From DASSKK01 sp035690495 (lineage in GTDB: Bacteria > Actinomycetota > Actinomycetes > Propionibacteriales > Nocardioidaceae), in NCBI GenBank assembly GCA_035690495.1, contig DASSKK010000109.1, positions 6,009 through 70,008 on the forward strand: 64,000 nucleotides of DNA, written 5' to 3'. The notes under the pieces are model-generated. The model was not told the origin of the DNA. It made no database searches and worked only from the letters and a program-made list of their open reading frames with translations. The position numbers were made by a program, and so were the translations under genes. This document shows positions 1 to 7,952 of the stretch, piece after piece. Within the stretch, counting starts at the first letter, position 1; every line of letters starts with the position of its first letter.

Positions 1-400
1 GGGAGCCGTAAACCTCGTCTGTCGACACGTGCACGAACTTCTGCACAGGCGCTCGCATCGCCGCGTCGAGCAGTGTCTGCGTGCCGACCACGTTGGTCAT
101 CACGAAGTCGGCTGCGCCGAGGATGGACCGGTCCACGTGCGACTCGGCAGCGAAGTGGACCACCGCGTCGACCTCGGCGACGAGTCCGTCGACCAACGCC
201 CGGTCGAGGATGTCACCCTCGACGAACCGCAGCCGCGGGTCCTCGGCAACCGGGTCGAGGTTGGCCGGGTTGCCTGCGTAGGTGAGCTTGTCGAGGACCA
301 CCACCGTCTCCGGCTGCTGGTCGCCCCACGCGCCGTCGAGCAGGCCGCGCACGTAGTGCGACCCGATGAAGCCGGCGCCGCCGGTGACCAGGATCCTCAT
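1..400 (-). CDS. rmlB: dTDP-glucose 4,6-dehydratase, N-terminal part (gene runs off the window)
   Basis: The enzyme converts dTDP-glucose to dTDP-4-keto-6-deoxyglucose, the second step of dTDP-L-rhamnose synthesis for cell-surface glycans. The visible 133 residues begin MRILVTGGAGFIGSHYVRG, a Rossmann NAD-binding GxxGxxG loop. They also show HFAAESHVDRSI and, at about residues 125-131, the STDEVYG segment that holds the Thr/Asp/Glu catalytic residues of this family. The downstream YxxxK motif lies outside the window. The ATG overlaps the stop of the upstream GtrA gene (ATGA), so the two are translationally coupled. An extended-SDR epimerase is the alternative, but STDEVYG with HVDRS favours RmlB. 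Confidence 0.9.
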   Translation of the reverse strand, partial: MRILVTGGAGFIGSHYVRGLLDGAWGDQQPETVVVLDKLTYAGNPANLDPVAEDPRLRFVEGDILDRALVDGLVAEVDAVVHFAAESHVDRSILGAADFVMTNVVGTQTLLDAAMRAPVQKFVHVSTDEVYGS

Positions 401-870
401 CGGCCCGTCGAACCAACACCGGCACGTCGCCCGACCGGTCGCACGAAGATCAGCTCGCGGAGCGCGAAGAACCGGGCGATGGTCCCCAGGCCGAGTCCCA
501 CCACGTTAGCGGCGATGTTGTCGGCGACCGGGTCGTCGCGCCCGAGCAGGTAGCGGCTGCAGGCCAGGCAGGCCAGCGGGATCACCATCGAGGCCAGGTT
601 GATCGCGAAGTAGCCGAACAGGCCGCCCGCGGGCCCGACTGGCTCGCGGTGCCGGAACGCCCACGTGCGGCTCCCGCGGTAGCTGATCAGCATGCCGACG
701 CCGTTGGCGATCACGTAGGCGACCAGCGGGTCGCCGTGCATCGGAGCCGGGAACCCCAGCCAGCCGTGCACCAGCCCGTTGAAGATCGCGAACGCCACGA
801 CGGTGGCAAGACCACCGACGGTGAGGAACTTCGCCGCCTCAGCGAGGAAGCGTTGCTTACGGCGACCCAT
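397..870 (-). CDS. GtrA family membrane protein
   Basis: This 157-residue protein has four hydrophobic segments and the usual GtrA pattern: an FLTVGGLATVVAF start, NGVGMLISYRGSRTWAF in the middle and a basic tail. GtrA-like proteins are thought to help flip or transfer polyprenyl-linked sugars during wall polysaccharide or teichoic acid glycosylation. The start is the ATG giving MGRRKQRFLAEAAKF. Its stop overlaps the rmlB start by four bases, which places it in a cell-envelope sugar operon. The exact lipid-sugar substrate cannot be read from the sequence. Confidence 0.85.
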   Translation of the reverse strand: MGRRKQRFLAEAAKFLTVGGLATVVAFAIFNGLVHGWLGFPAPMHGDPLVAYVIANGVGMLISYRGSRTWAFRHREPVGPAGGLFGYFAINLASMVIPLACLACSRYLLGRDDPVADNIAANVVGLGLGTIARFFALRELIFVRPVGRRAGVGSTGR

Positions 871-939
871 GGCGGATCCAGCGTAGTCGCATCCTCTTCC
901 AGATCCGACTTCGGCCAGCGGCCTGGCTGACCGGCCGGA

Positions 940-1008
940 GTTACTTGCGGGTACGCGGTCGATTCCGTCTACCTGGTGCGTGCGATCAACCGCGTACCCA
1001 TCAGTAAC
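940..1008. terminator. long imperfect hairpin between the acyl-CoA dehydrogenase and GtrA genes
   Basis: Two arms of about 24 bases pair around a loop of about 21 bases. The core GGGTACGCGGT at 950-960 is matched by ACCGCGTACCC at 989-999, and the outer GTTACT/AGTAAC also pairs. It sits 15 bases beyond the stop of the minus-strand dehydrogenase. There is no T-tract, so it is a non-canonical terminator or mRNA-stabilising stem, not a textbook intrinsic terminator. Confidence 0.5.
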
Positions 1009-1022
1009 CGGGTGTCTCCTGC

Positions 1023-2216
1023 CTACTCGACGGGCAGGCCGAGACCGCGGGCGATGAGCATCCGCTGCACCTCGGAGGTACCCTCGCCGATCTCGAGCAC
1101 CTTCGCGTCGCGGTAGAAGCGGGTGACCGGATACTCCTCCATGAAGCCGTAGCCCCCGAACACCTGGGTGGCGATCCGGGTGGCGGTGACCGCTGACTCG
1201 GTGGCGTAGAGCTTGGCCACCGCGGCGGCCTGCTTGAACTCGGTCATCGGCCGGCCCGCGTCCTTGAGTGCTGCGGCCTTGTAGGTCAGCATCCGGGATG
1301 CGGCGAGCATCACCTCCAGGTCGGCGACCTGGAAGGCCACCCCCTGCTTGGCGCCGATAGGGACTCCGAACGTCCTGCGCTGGCCGGCGTAGGCGACCGC
1401 CATGTCCAAGCAGGCCTGGATGCAGCCCACCGAAAGCGCGGCGATCGCGACCCGCCCGTCGTCCAGGGTGGCCAGGAACTGCGCGAACCCGCGGCCCCGC
1501 TCGCCCAGCAGGTTGCCCTCCGGGACCCGAGCGCCGGTGAACGTGAGCGGGTGGGTGTCCGAGGCGTGCCAACCAAGCTTGTCGTAGGCCGGCTCGGCGG
1601 TGAACCCCGGTGTGTCCGCCGGCACGATGATCGTGGAGACCTCGGGCCTCTGCGTGCCGTCCGAGCCCGACGAGACCCCCGTCCGGGCCGTCACGGTGAC
1701 CAGGGAGGTGATCTCCGAACCGGAGTTGGTGATGAACTGCTTGGCGCCGTCGATCACCCACTCGCCGTCGACCAGCTCGGCCTTCGTGGCAGTCGCAGCG
1801 GCGTCCGAGCCGGCGCCCGGCTCGGTGAGCCCGAAACCGGCCAGCGCACTGCCCGACACCAGGTCCGGCAGCCAGGTCGTCTTCTGCTCCGCGGTGCCGA
1901 AAGTCAGTATCGGGTTGATGCCCAGGCCGACTCCGGCCTCCAGGGTGATGCCCACCGACTGGTCGACGCGGCCGATCTCCTCGATCGCCAGGCACAGACT
2001 CGTGAACGGCCCGTCGGCGTCGTCGAGCCCGGCGCCGCCGTACTCCTCGGGAGCGGTGAGCCCGAACAGGCCGAGGTCGCCCATCTTGTGCACCACGTCG
2101 GTGGGGAAATGGTGCTCGCGGTCCCAGCGTGCCGCGTGCGGGGCGATCTCGGCCTCGGCGAACTCCCGGACACTCTTGCGGAACGCCTCGTGCTCGGCGG
2201 ACAGCTCGAAACTCAT
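1023..2216 (-). CDS. acyl-CoA dehydrogenase
   Basis: This FAD flavoenzyme introduces the alpha-beta double bond into acyl-CoA thioesters. The 397 residues match the normal family length. LTEPGAGSDAAAT (flavin/substrate loop), FGGYGFMEEYPVTRFYRD and the C-terminal IGEGTSEVQRMLIARGLGL are visible. The Glu in GEGTSE is at the catalytic-base position used by short/medium-chain members. I chose the second ATG (MSFELSAEH) because a GGAG lies five bases upstream; the ATG one codon earlier is too close. It is divergent from a MerR regulator with paired operator-like palindromes between them, so a branched-chain (isovaleryl- or 2-methylbutyryl-CoA) substrate is plausible but not proven. Confidence 0.88.
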   Translation of the reverse strand: MSFELSAEHEAFRKSVREFAEAEIAPHAARWDREHHFPTDVVHKMGDLGLFGLTAPEEYGGAGLDDADGPFTSLCLAIEEIGRVDQSVGITLEAGVGLGINPILTFGTAEQKTTWLPDLVSGSALAGFGLTEPGAGSDAAATATKAELVDGEWVIDGAKQFITNSGSEITSLVTVTARTGVSSGSDGTQRPEVSTIIVPADTPGFTAEPAYDKLGWHASDTHPLTFTGARVPEGNLLGERGRGFAQFLATLDDGRVAIAALSVGCIQACLDMAVAYAGQRRTFGVPIGAKQGVAFQVADLEVMLAASRMLTYKAAALKDAGRPMTEFKQAAAVAKLYATESAVTATRIATQVFGGYGFMEEYPVTRFYRDAKVLEIGEGTSEVQRMLIARGLGLPVE

Positions 2217-2243
2217 CATCACTCCTCGCCCGGCTGGTTTACC

Positions 2244-2283
2244 CTTACGTGAACGTAAGCCTAGGTCGCTTCCGTTGCGTAAG
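2244..2283. promoter_or_regulatory. paired LiuR-like MerR operator palindromes
   Basis: A perfect inverted repeat CTTACG-TGAA-CGTAAG lies at 2244-2259. A second, one-mismatch copy CTTCCG-TTG-CGTAAG follows at 2269-2283. They fill the divergent gap between the acyl-CoA dehydrogenase and the MerR gene. The first resembles, from memory, the TTTACGTnnACGTAAA operator of LiuR, the MerR regulator of leucine/isovalerate catabolism in other bacteria. Confidence 0.65.
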
Positions 2284-2317
2284 CGCAAAGCGCGACCCCG
2301 ACCGCACGGAGCCGCCG

Positions 2318-2707
2318 ATGTCCAGCTGGTCGATCACCGAGCTCGCCGAGGAGTACGGCGTGACGCTGCGCACCCTGCGGCACTACGAGGACATCGGGCT
2401 GCTGTCGCCGGAACGCCGAGGCTCCGCGCGCGTCTTCCATCCCCGAGACCGGATCCGGGTGCAGCTGATCCTGCGCGGCCGCCGGCTCGGCTTCTCCCTG
2501 GCCGAGATCGCCACGATCGTGAACATGTACGACGAGCAGCCCGGCGAGGCGGGGCAGCTGGAGTACCTCCTGAGGCAGATCGAGGTGCGCCGCGCGGAGC
2601 TCGACCAGCGGCAACGCGACATCGAGGCCACGCTCGCGGACCTGGACCTGGTCGAGGCACGCTGCCGGGAGGACCTCGACCGGCTCGCCCGAGACCCGAC
2701 GGGCTAG
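2318..2707 (+). CDS. MerR family transcriptional regulator, LiuR-like
   Basis: The 129-residue protein opens with a MerR winged helix-turn-helix, SITELAEEYGVTLRTLRHYEDIGLLSPERRG. A second wing (RLGFSLAEIATIVNMY) and a long C-terminal coiled-coil dimerisation helix (residues about 80-125, LRQIEVRRAELDQRQRDIEATL) follow. There is no cysteine-rich metal site, so an organic effector such as an acyl-CoA is likely. It is divergent from an acyl-CoA dehydrogenase across two palindromes and is inferred to repress that gene and itself. The ATG is preceded by CGGAGCCGCCG. Confidence 0.85.
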   Translation: MSSWSITELAEEYGVTLRTLRHYEDIGLLSPERRGSARVFHPRDRIRVQLILRGRRLGFSLAEIATIVNMYDEQPGEAGQLEYLLRQIEVRRAELDQRQRDIEATLADLDLVEARCREDLDRLARDPTG

Positions 2708-2749
2708 CCTCGCCCCCGGGCGGTGGGGTGGGCCTCTACATTGGGCGCT

Positions 2750-3199
2750 GTGTTCAAGATCCTGTTCGTCCTGCACCTGCTCGCAGCCATCTTCGCGGTG
2801 GGGCCGCTGATCCACGCCGCGACAACGGCCTCGCGTGGCATCCGACAAGGCAACCCGGCGGCCACGGCGTACTCCTCGCGGATGGCGAAGATCTACGCCT
2901 ACGTCTCGGTCCTCGTGATCGTGTTCGGCTTCGGGCTGATGTCGTCCACCTCGCCGTTCACCCACCAGGAGACGGCGTCGTTCACCGAGACCTGGATCTG
3001 GCTGTCGCTGGTGCTGTGGGCCGTCGCGGTCGCACTCACCCTCGGCGTCATCGCGCCCACCCTGGACAAGGCCACGGCCGCGCTCGGCAGCGGCGAGAAG
3101 GTGACGAACCTGACCGGCCGGGTCGCCGCCTCCGGTGGCGTGGTCGGGCTGATCTTCGCGGCCGTCGTGGTGCTGATGGTCTACCAGCCGGGAGGCTAG
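2750..3199 (+). CDS. small membrane protein, DUF2269-like
   Basis: This 149-residue protein has about four transmembrane helices: residues 1-25, 48-68, 82-105 and 124-145. It starts FKILFVLHLLAAIFAVGPL, similar to predicted integral membrane proteins of the DUF2269 type; the function is unknown. The GTG at 2750 was chosen because a TACATT -10 hexamer ends seven bases upstream, which would give a leaderless transcript. An in-frame GTG at 2723 is possible. It runs the same way as the MerR gene but has its own promoter-like element. Confidence 0.65.
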   Translation: MFKILFVLHLLAAIFAVGPLIHAATTASRGIRQGNPAATAYSSRMAKIYAYVSVLVIVFGFGLMSSTSPFTHQETASFTETWIWLSLVLWAVAVALTLGVIAPTLDKATAALGSGEKVTNLTGRVAASGGVVGLIFAAVVVLMVYQPGG

Positions 3200-3201
3200 T
3201 C

Positions 3202-3231
3202 GACGGGCGCCGCGCCGTCTTCTATCTTGTT
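3202..3231 (+). terminator. possible intrinsic terminator between convergent genes
   Basis: A short GC hairpin, GACGG (3202-3206) with CCGTC (3215-3219) extended by one more pair, is followed by the T-rich stretch TCTTCTATCTTGTT. It lies just after the stop of the membrane protein and overlaps the last codons of the convergent antiporter gene. Confidence 0.4.
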
Positions 3232-4694
3232 GCGGCGCGGAACAGGGGTGCGAGGTCTGCGTCGTCGTCGGCGAGGGCGAGCACTTCGTCGCCGGCTTGG
3301 AGCGTGGTGGTGCCGCGCACCTGCATGAGTCGCCCGGCGCGGCTGACCATGCTGATCCAGACGTCCTCGGCGAGGGGCAGGTCGCCGATCGTCTTCCCGT
3401 CGGCGCTGGCGCCGGACTCCACGACGTAGCGGTGAAGGCCTTCGGGTTCGTCGCGGAACCGCATGCCGAGCGCCCACGGTTCGGGCTCGACCACGCGCAT
3501 CGGGACTCCCCACCAGCGGGCCAGCAGCGGCACCAGGCCGCCTTGGACCACGACCGAGACCAGCACGACCACGAAGATCACCGCGTAGATGTGCTGCGCG
3601 CCGGCGACACCCTCGACGAGCACGTAGGTGCCGAGCAGGATGGGTACGGCGCCCTTCAGCCCGGCCGCGAGCACGAAGGCCCGTTCGCCCCTCCGCAGCC
3701 GGATGGGGGCGAGCACCAACCCGACGAACAGCGGGCGGACCACCAGGATCAGCAGCGCCGCGAGGGCGATGCCGAGCCAGGCCCGGTCGCCGCCGAACGC
3801 CTGCGAGATCGGGATCGACAGGCCGAGCACGGTGAACGCGACGATCTCCGCGAGGCTGGCCACCGCCGAGGCGAAGCGCTCGATCTCGCGTTTGTACGGC
3901 GCCCGGGTGTCGCCGACCAGGATCCCGGCGACGAACACGGCCAGGAACCCGGAGCCGTGCGCGACGGTTACGACGCCGTACACCAGCAGAGCGAACGCCA
4001 CGGTGCGCACCGAGTACAACGCCTCGTTGGGCATCGGCATGTGCTGGATCACCCACCGAAGGGCGTACCCGGCGGCCACGCCGAGCACGGTTCCGATGAC
4101 CATCTGCAGCACGAACTCCACCACGCCGTGCCCGACGGCCGTCCAGGGTGAGCCACCGACGGCGCCGACCGCGCCGAGCAGGCTGATCATCAGCGCGATG
4201 CCGACGGGGTCGTTGGCTCCCGACTCACCCTCGAGGAGCGTGCCGGTGCGGCCGGCGATCTCGCGGCGGCCGAGCACGGAGAACACCACCGCCGGGTCAG
4301 TCGGAGCCAGGGCGGTGCCGATCAGCATGGCGGCAGTCCAGTCGAAGCCGAGCAGGTAGTGGGCGGCAACGGCCAACGGCGCCGCCGTGACGAACGTGCC
4401 GGCCACACCGAGCCAGACCACCCCGCCGGCGGCCGACCGGAAGCGCGACAGACCGATGTGCATGCCCCCGTCGAACAAGATCAGCACCAGCGCGACCGTG
4501 ACGATCTGCTGGTCGCTGACGATGCTCAACGAGCCGAGCTGCGGGAAGATGTCGGCGATCACCGAGGCGGCGACAAGGAAGATCGCCGGCGCCGGCAGGT
4601 TCACCAGCGCGCTGACCCGGCTCGAGCCGACCGCGACCAGCAGGGCGAGCGCTGCCACCGCCACCACCACGGCGAAGGGGATCACGTCGTGCAT
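3222..4694 (-). CDS. CPA1-type monovalent cation/proton antiporter with C-terminal RCK_C domain
   Basis: The protein has 490 residues. About 12 transmembrane helices fill residues 1-400 and carry the antiporter signatures ALAPTDPAVVFSVLG and ESGANDPVGIALM, whose Asp residues bind the cation. The cytoplasmic tail at about 415-488 (YVVESGASADGKTIGDLPL to GDEVLALADDDADL) is a TrkA-C/RCK_C ligand-sensing domain. This arrangement is that of K+/H+ antiporters such as CvrA/NhaP2, which regulate potassium and pH. The start MHDVIPFAV has a GGAG six bases upstream. Na+ instead of K+ as substrate cannot be excluded. Confidence 0.85.
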   Translation of the reverse strand: MHDVIPFAVVVAVAALALLVAVGSSRVSALVNLPAPAIFLVAASVIADIFPQLGSLSIVSDQQIVTVALVLILFDGGMHIGLSRFRSAAGGVVWLGVAGTFVTAAPLAVAAHYLLGFDWTAAMLIGTALAPTDPAVVFSVLGRREIAGRTGTLLEGESGANDPVGIALMISLLGAVGAVGGSPWTAVGHGVVEFVLQMVIGTVLGVAAGYALRWVIQHMPMPNEALYSVRTVAFALLVYGVVTVAHGSGFLAVFVAGILVGDTRAPYKREIERFASAVASLAEIVAFTVLGLSIPISQAFGGDRAWLGIALAALLILVVRPLFVGLVLAPIRLRRGERAFVLAAGLKGAVPILLGTYVLVEGVAGAQHIYAVIFVVVLVSVVVQGGLVPLLARWWGVPMRVVEPEPWALGMRFRDEPEGLHRYVVESGASADGKTIGDLPLAEDVWISMVSRAGRLMQVRGTTTLQAGDEVLALADDDADLAPLFRAATR

Positions 4695-4829
4695 GGGCGG
4701 CTCCGGGGGTCGACGACGGGTCAGCCGACCAGACTTCCCGGCACACCGCACCCCAGCCTAACGGAGCCCGGCCCCGTCCATCAGATATCGGGTGGCGCAA
4801 CGATCCACGCGGCTGGTTGGGTACTCGCC

Positions 4830-4931
4830 ATGGTCGAGGTCAGCGAGGTCGATCCGCACGACGGCATCAACGAACGGTTCGGGTTCCGGCCAGTGGAGCA
4901 GACGCACGAGATGGAGTTGCGGATAGCCTGA
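4830..4931 (+). pseudogene. possible remnant of a GNAT acetyltransferase C-terminus
   Basis: A 33-codon reading frame ends INERFGFRPVEQTHEMELRIA. The N..(F/Y)GFRPVE...MEL pattern is the usual last strand of GNAT enzymes, but the acetyl-CoA-binding core that should precede it is missing. It sits just upstream of an intact GNAT gene. It could be the tail left after deletion of a neighbouring paralogue, or chance similarity in a short open frame. Confidence 0.35.
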
Positions 4932-4936
4932 CTCGG

Positions 4937-5518
4937 GTGTTCGAAGCGCGTCCGCTGACCCCAGGCACCTGGGCGGACCTGGAGGAGCTCTTCGACCTGC
5001 CCGGAGGGTCGATCGTGCGCGGCTGCTGGTGCATGTACTACCGCAGGAGCGGAAGTGTCTCGACCGCCAGGGACGCGGCGCCGGGGAACAAGCAGTCGCT
5101 GTGCGACCTGGTCGCCGGCGGAACGGTGCCCGGCCTCGTCGGCTACCTGGACGGCTCACCGGTGGGCTGGATAAGCCTCGGCCCGCGGGTGGACTACGCG
5201 AGGCTGCGACGCTCGCCGATCATGAAGCCGGTCGACGACAAGCCGGTGTGGTCGGTGGTGTGCACCTATGTCGCGAAGGCGTATCGCGGCCAGGGGTTGC
5301 AGCACCGGCTGCTCGCCGCTGCGCTCGACTTCGCGCGCGACAGCGGCGTACGGCTGGTGGAGGCTTACCCGGTCGACAAGCCCGAGCGCAGCCACGACGG
5401 CTTCATGTTCTTCGGGTCGCGCAGCCTCTACGAGCAGGCGGGTTTCCGCGAGGTGGTACGCCGTTCGCCCACCCGGGTCGTGATGCGCCGCGGGCTGCGG
5501 CGAAGACGGATGCCATGA
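4937..5518 (+). CDS. GNAT family N-acetyltransferase
   Basis: This 193-residue protein has the acetyl-CoA pyrophosphate-binding loop in AYRGQGLQHRLLAAALDFA, the Gly-rich Q/RxxGxG/A motif, at about residues 114-120. It also has a C-terminal SLYEQAGFREVVRRS strand. The N-terminal GGSIVRGCWCMYYRRS with paired cysteines is characteristic of a GNAT subgroup whose acceptor is unknown. The start GTG at 4937 follows a TAGCCT hexamer by seven bases, indicating a leaderless mRNA. The acceptor molecule cannot be inferred. Confidence 0.8.
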   Translation: MFEARPLTPGTWADLEELFDLPGGSIVRGCWCMYYRRSGSVSTARDAAPGNKQSLCDLVAGGTVPGLVGYLDGSPVGWISLGPRVDYARLRRSPIMKPVDDKPVWSVVCTYVAKAYRGQGLQHRLLAAALDFARDSGVRLVEAYPVDKPERSHDGFMFFGSRSLYEQAGFREVVRRSPTRVVMRRGLRRRRMP

Positions 5519-5525
5519 AGCTCGC

Positions 5526-5562
5526 TTGACGGCGCATTGAACAATTGTTTAGCATATTGACC
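5526..5562 (+). promoter_or_regulatory. TetR-operon promoter with embedded operator
   Basis: TTGACG at 5526-5531 and TAGCAT at 5550-5555 are separated by 18 bases. The ATG of the TetR gene follows the -10 hexamer by seven bases. A perfect palindrome AACAATTGTT at 5540-5549 lies in the spacer, where bound repressor would block RNA polymerase, so autoregulation is likely. Confidence 0.7.
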
Positions 5563-6186
5563 ATGCGTTCAGCCACCGACGACCTCACCGCCGCGGCGAG
5601 CATCCGCTCCACGGCGATGCGGCTGTTCGCACAGCGGGGCTTCGCCGCGGTGACACTGCGCGAGATCGCCGCGGCGGCCGGCGTGTCCGCGCCGCTGGTG
5701 ATCCACCACTACGGGTCCAAGCAGGGCTTGAAGGAAGCGGTGGACCGGCAGGTGCTCGGTGTGCTGGATGCCATCTTCGAGATGACCAAGCAGGTCGAGG
5801 ACCTGACCGATCCGGCGCTGACCGCGGCCACCTCCCCCTTCGTGCAGCTGCTGGAGCGCGATCCGGACCTCACGCCGTACCTGCGCCGCCTGCTGGTCGA
5901 CGGCGGCCCGGAGGCCGAGTCGCTGTTCCGACGGCTGTACGACGCGACACTGGCCGCCTTCGCGGAGATGGACGAGGGCGGGCTGGTGCGGCTCGGCACG
6001 GACCCCCAGGCGCAGGCGGCGTTCTTCTTGGCGAACGACCTCGGCGCCGTGGTGCTGCGCGAGCAGATCCGTGCCGTGGTCGGCATCGACCCGCTGAGCG
6101 GGCCGGGCATGGTGCGGTGGGCACGCACCGTGCTGGACGTGTACACCAACCCCGTGATGCGCCGAGGCGAGGAGCAGGATGACTGA
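5563..6186 (+). CDS. TetR family transcriptional repressor
   Basis: The 207-residue protein has an N-terminal helix-turn-helix, LFAQRGFAAVTLREIAAAAGVSAPLVIHHYGSKQGL (about residues 20-55), followed by an all-helical ligand-binding part. It is the first gene of a three-gene operon with an ABC exporter: its stop overlaps the ATPase start by eight bases. An AACAATTGTT palindrome lies in the promoter spacer. The operon is inferred to be induced by a compound exported by the ABC pump. The start was set by the -10 hexamer TAGCAT seven bases upstream. Confidence 0.88.
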   Translation: MRSATDDLTAAASIRSTAMRLFAQRGFAAVTLREIAAAAGVSAPLVIHHYGSKQGLKEAVDRQVLGVLDAIFEMTKQVEDLTDPALTAATSPFVQLLERDPDLTPYLRRLLVDGGPEAESLFRRLYDATLAAFAEMDEGGLVRLGTDPQAQAAFFLANDLGAVVLREQIRAVVGIDPLSGPGMVRWARTVLDVYTNPVMRRGEEQDD

Positions 6187-7126
6187 CAGTGCGCAGATCG
6201 TGAGCGTCGAGGCGCTCACGCGCAGCTTCGGGAGGCAGCGCGGCGTCTTCGACGTCGGGTTCGAGATCGGGCCGGGAGAGGTCTTCGGTTTCCTGGGTCC
6301 CAACGGAGCCGGCAAGTCCACCACGATCCGGCTGCTGCTCGGGCTGTACCGGCCCGACCGCGGGCGGATCCGCGTGTTCGGGCTGGACCCGGCCAAGGAC
6401 TCCGTGGAGGTGCACCGGCGCACCGGCTACCTGCCCGGCGAGCTTGCGCTCTACCCGCGGCTGACCGGCGGGCAGCTGCTGGACAGGTTCGCGTCGGCCA
6501 GGAGTATGCGCGGCCCCGGCGAGCGCCGCTACCGCGACGATCTGGTCGAGCGGTTCGAGGCGGAGCTGGACCGGCCGCTCCGCACGCTGTCCAAGGGCAA
6601 CCGGCAGAAGATCGGCATCGTCCTCGCCTTCATGCACCGCCCAGAGCTGCTCGTCCTCGACGAGCCGACGTCCGGGTTGGACCCGCTGCTGCAGGACGAG
6701 TTCGCCCGGCTGCTGCGCGAGACCGCCGACGACGGCCGCAGCGTGCTGCTGTCCTCCCACGAGCTCGACGAGGTGCAGCGCACCGTCGACCGGCTGGCGA
6801 TCATCCGCGAAGGCCGGATCGTGGAGACTGACACGGTCGAGGGACTGCGCAGCCGCTCCCCGCGCACCGTCGAGCTCCGGTTCGCCTCGCCGGTCGACAC
6901 GGACGCCTTCGCCGCCCTTTCCGGCGTACACGTCGTGTCCCGCGAGCCGGAGCGTGTGGTGCTCTCGCTGGTCGGACCGGTTGCGCCTCTGCTCCGGCTC
7001 GCCGCCGACCTGGACGCCGTCGACCTCACCGCCCGGCCGGCGGACCTCGACGAGCTGTTCTTGACCTACTACCGGAACCAGGAGTCCGACCGTGTCAGGT
7101 CCGAAGCCCGCTCGCCCGTCGCTTGA
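6179..7126 (+). CDS. ABC transporter ATP-binding protein (antibiotic/drug export type)
   Basis: This 315-residue ATPase has Walker A GPNGAGKST (about residues 40-48), signature LSKGNRQK, Walker B LLVLDEPTSGLDP and H-loop SSHELDEV. A C-terminal extension of about 95 residues is typical of DrrA/CcmA-like export ATPases. It overlaps the TetR gene by 8 bases and the permease by 35, so all three proteins are co-translated. The natural inference is a dimeric exporter of a toxic small molecule, with substrate unknown. Confidence 0.9.
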   Translation: MTDSAQIVSVEALTRSFGRQRGVFDVGFEIGPGEVFGFLGPNGAGKSTTIRLLLGLYRPDRGRIRVFGLDPAKDSVEVHRRTGYLPGELALYPRLTGGQLLDRFASARSMRGPGERRYRDDLVERFEAELDRPLRTLSKGNRQKIGIVLAFMHRPELLVLDEPTSGLDPLLQDEFARLLRETADDGRSVLLSSHELDEVQRTVDRLAIIREGRIVETDTVEGLRSRSPRTVELRFASPVDTDAFAALSGVHVVSREPERVVLSLVGPVAPLLRLAADLDAVDLTARPADLDELFLTYYRNQESDRVRSEARSPVA

Positions 7127-7904
7127 CCTCGCCCGCATCGACCTGCGGCTGCGCCGACGTTCGCTGATCGGCTACGCGATCGGGATGGCCATCTACGCGT
7201 TCGTGATCGTCGCGCTCTACCCGACGTTCAAGGACGACGCGATGCTGGACGAGTTCACCCAGAAGAGCTCCAAGCTCGCCGCCCTGTTCGGGGCGAGCGG
7301 GTCGCTGACCAGCCCACCGGGATGGTTGAACGCGAACCTCTACGGCAACTTCGTGCCGCTGATCATCCTGCTGCTGACCATCGGCTACGGCGCGCACGCG
7401 ATCGCCGGCCAGGACGAGGACCTCACCTTGGGGCTGGCCGCCACGCTGCCGGTGTCCCGGCTCAGCATCGTGCTCCAGAAGTTCGCGGTGATGTGCCTGG
7501 TCGCGGTGCCGGTCAGCGTGGTGACGATGCTGGTCGTGCTGGCCGGGCGGCACTACGAGCTGCCGATCGGCACCGGTCCCCTCGTGGGCATCACCGTGGG
7601 CGCTTGGCTGCTGGGGGTGGACTTCGGGGTGCTCGCGCTGCTCCTCGGGTCGCTCACCGGCAACCGCGGCCTCGCGCTGGGCGTCACCTCCGCAGTCGCC
7701 GCCGCGGCGTACCTGATCAGCTCGCTCGCCCCGGCCATCGACTGGCTGCGCCCGGCCCGGTTCGCCTCCCCCTTCTACTGGGCGGTCGGGAACGGACAGG
7801 TCGTGGACGGGCTGGGCGTCGGGTCCGCCGTCGCACTCGTGGCGGTCGCGGTCGTCCTCCTGGCAGCCAGCTGCGCGGCGTTCTCCCGGCTCGACGTGCA
7901 CTGA
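7092..7904 (+). CDS. ABC transporter permease, ABC-2 type
   Basis: The 270-residue membrane protein has about six transmembrane helices. The first follows RRSLIGYAIGMAIYAFVIVALYP, and the last ends VALVAVAVVLLAASCAAF. An extracytoplasmic loop after helix 1 is also present. This is the layout of ABC-2 permeases that partner DrrA-like ATPases. The GTG start lies inside the end of the ATPase gene. It is the membrane half of the TetR-controlled exporter. No accessory protein follows. Confidence 0.82.
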   Translation: MSGPKPARPSLDLARIDLRLRRRSLIGYAIGMAIYAFVIVALYPTFKDDAMLDEFTQKSSKLAALFGASGSLTSPPGWLNANLYGNFVPLIILLLTIGYGAHAIAGQDEDLTLGLAATLPVSRLSIVLQKFAVMCLVAVPVSVVTMLVVLAGRHYELPIGTGPLVGITVGAWLLGVDFGVLALLLGSLTGNRGLALGVTSAVAAAAYLISSLAPAIDWLRPARFASPFYWAVGNGQVVDGLGVGSAVALVAVAVVLLAASCAAFSRLDVH

Positions 7905-7952
7905 GCCGCGGTCTCTCGGGGCCATGCGGGCTCAGGCAATAGAGTGCGGTTC

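Noticed and set aside
1600..3429. Very long open frames opposite or across known genes (also at 10570-13737 and elsewhere)
   Set aside because: High GC leaves few stop codons in the antisense frames. These frames are rich in Arg, Pro and Ala, lack motifs, and mirror well-identified genes on the correct strand.
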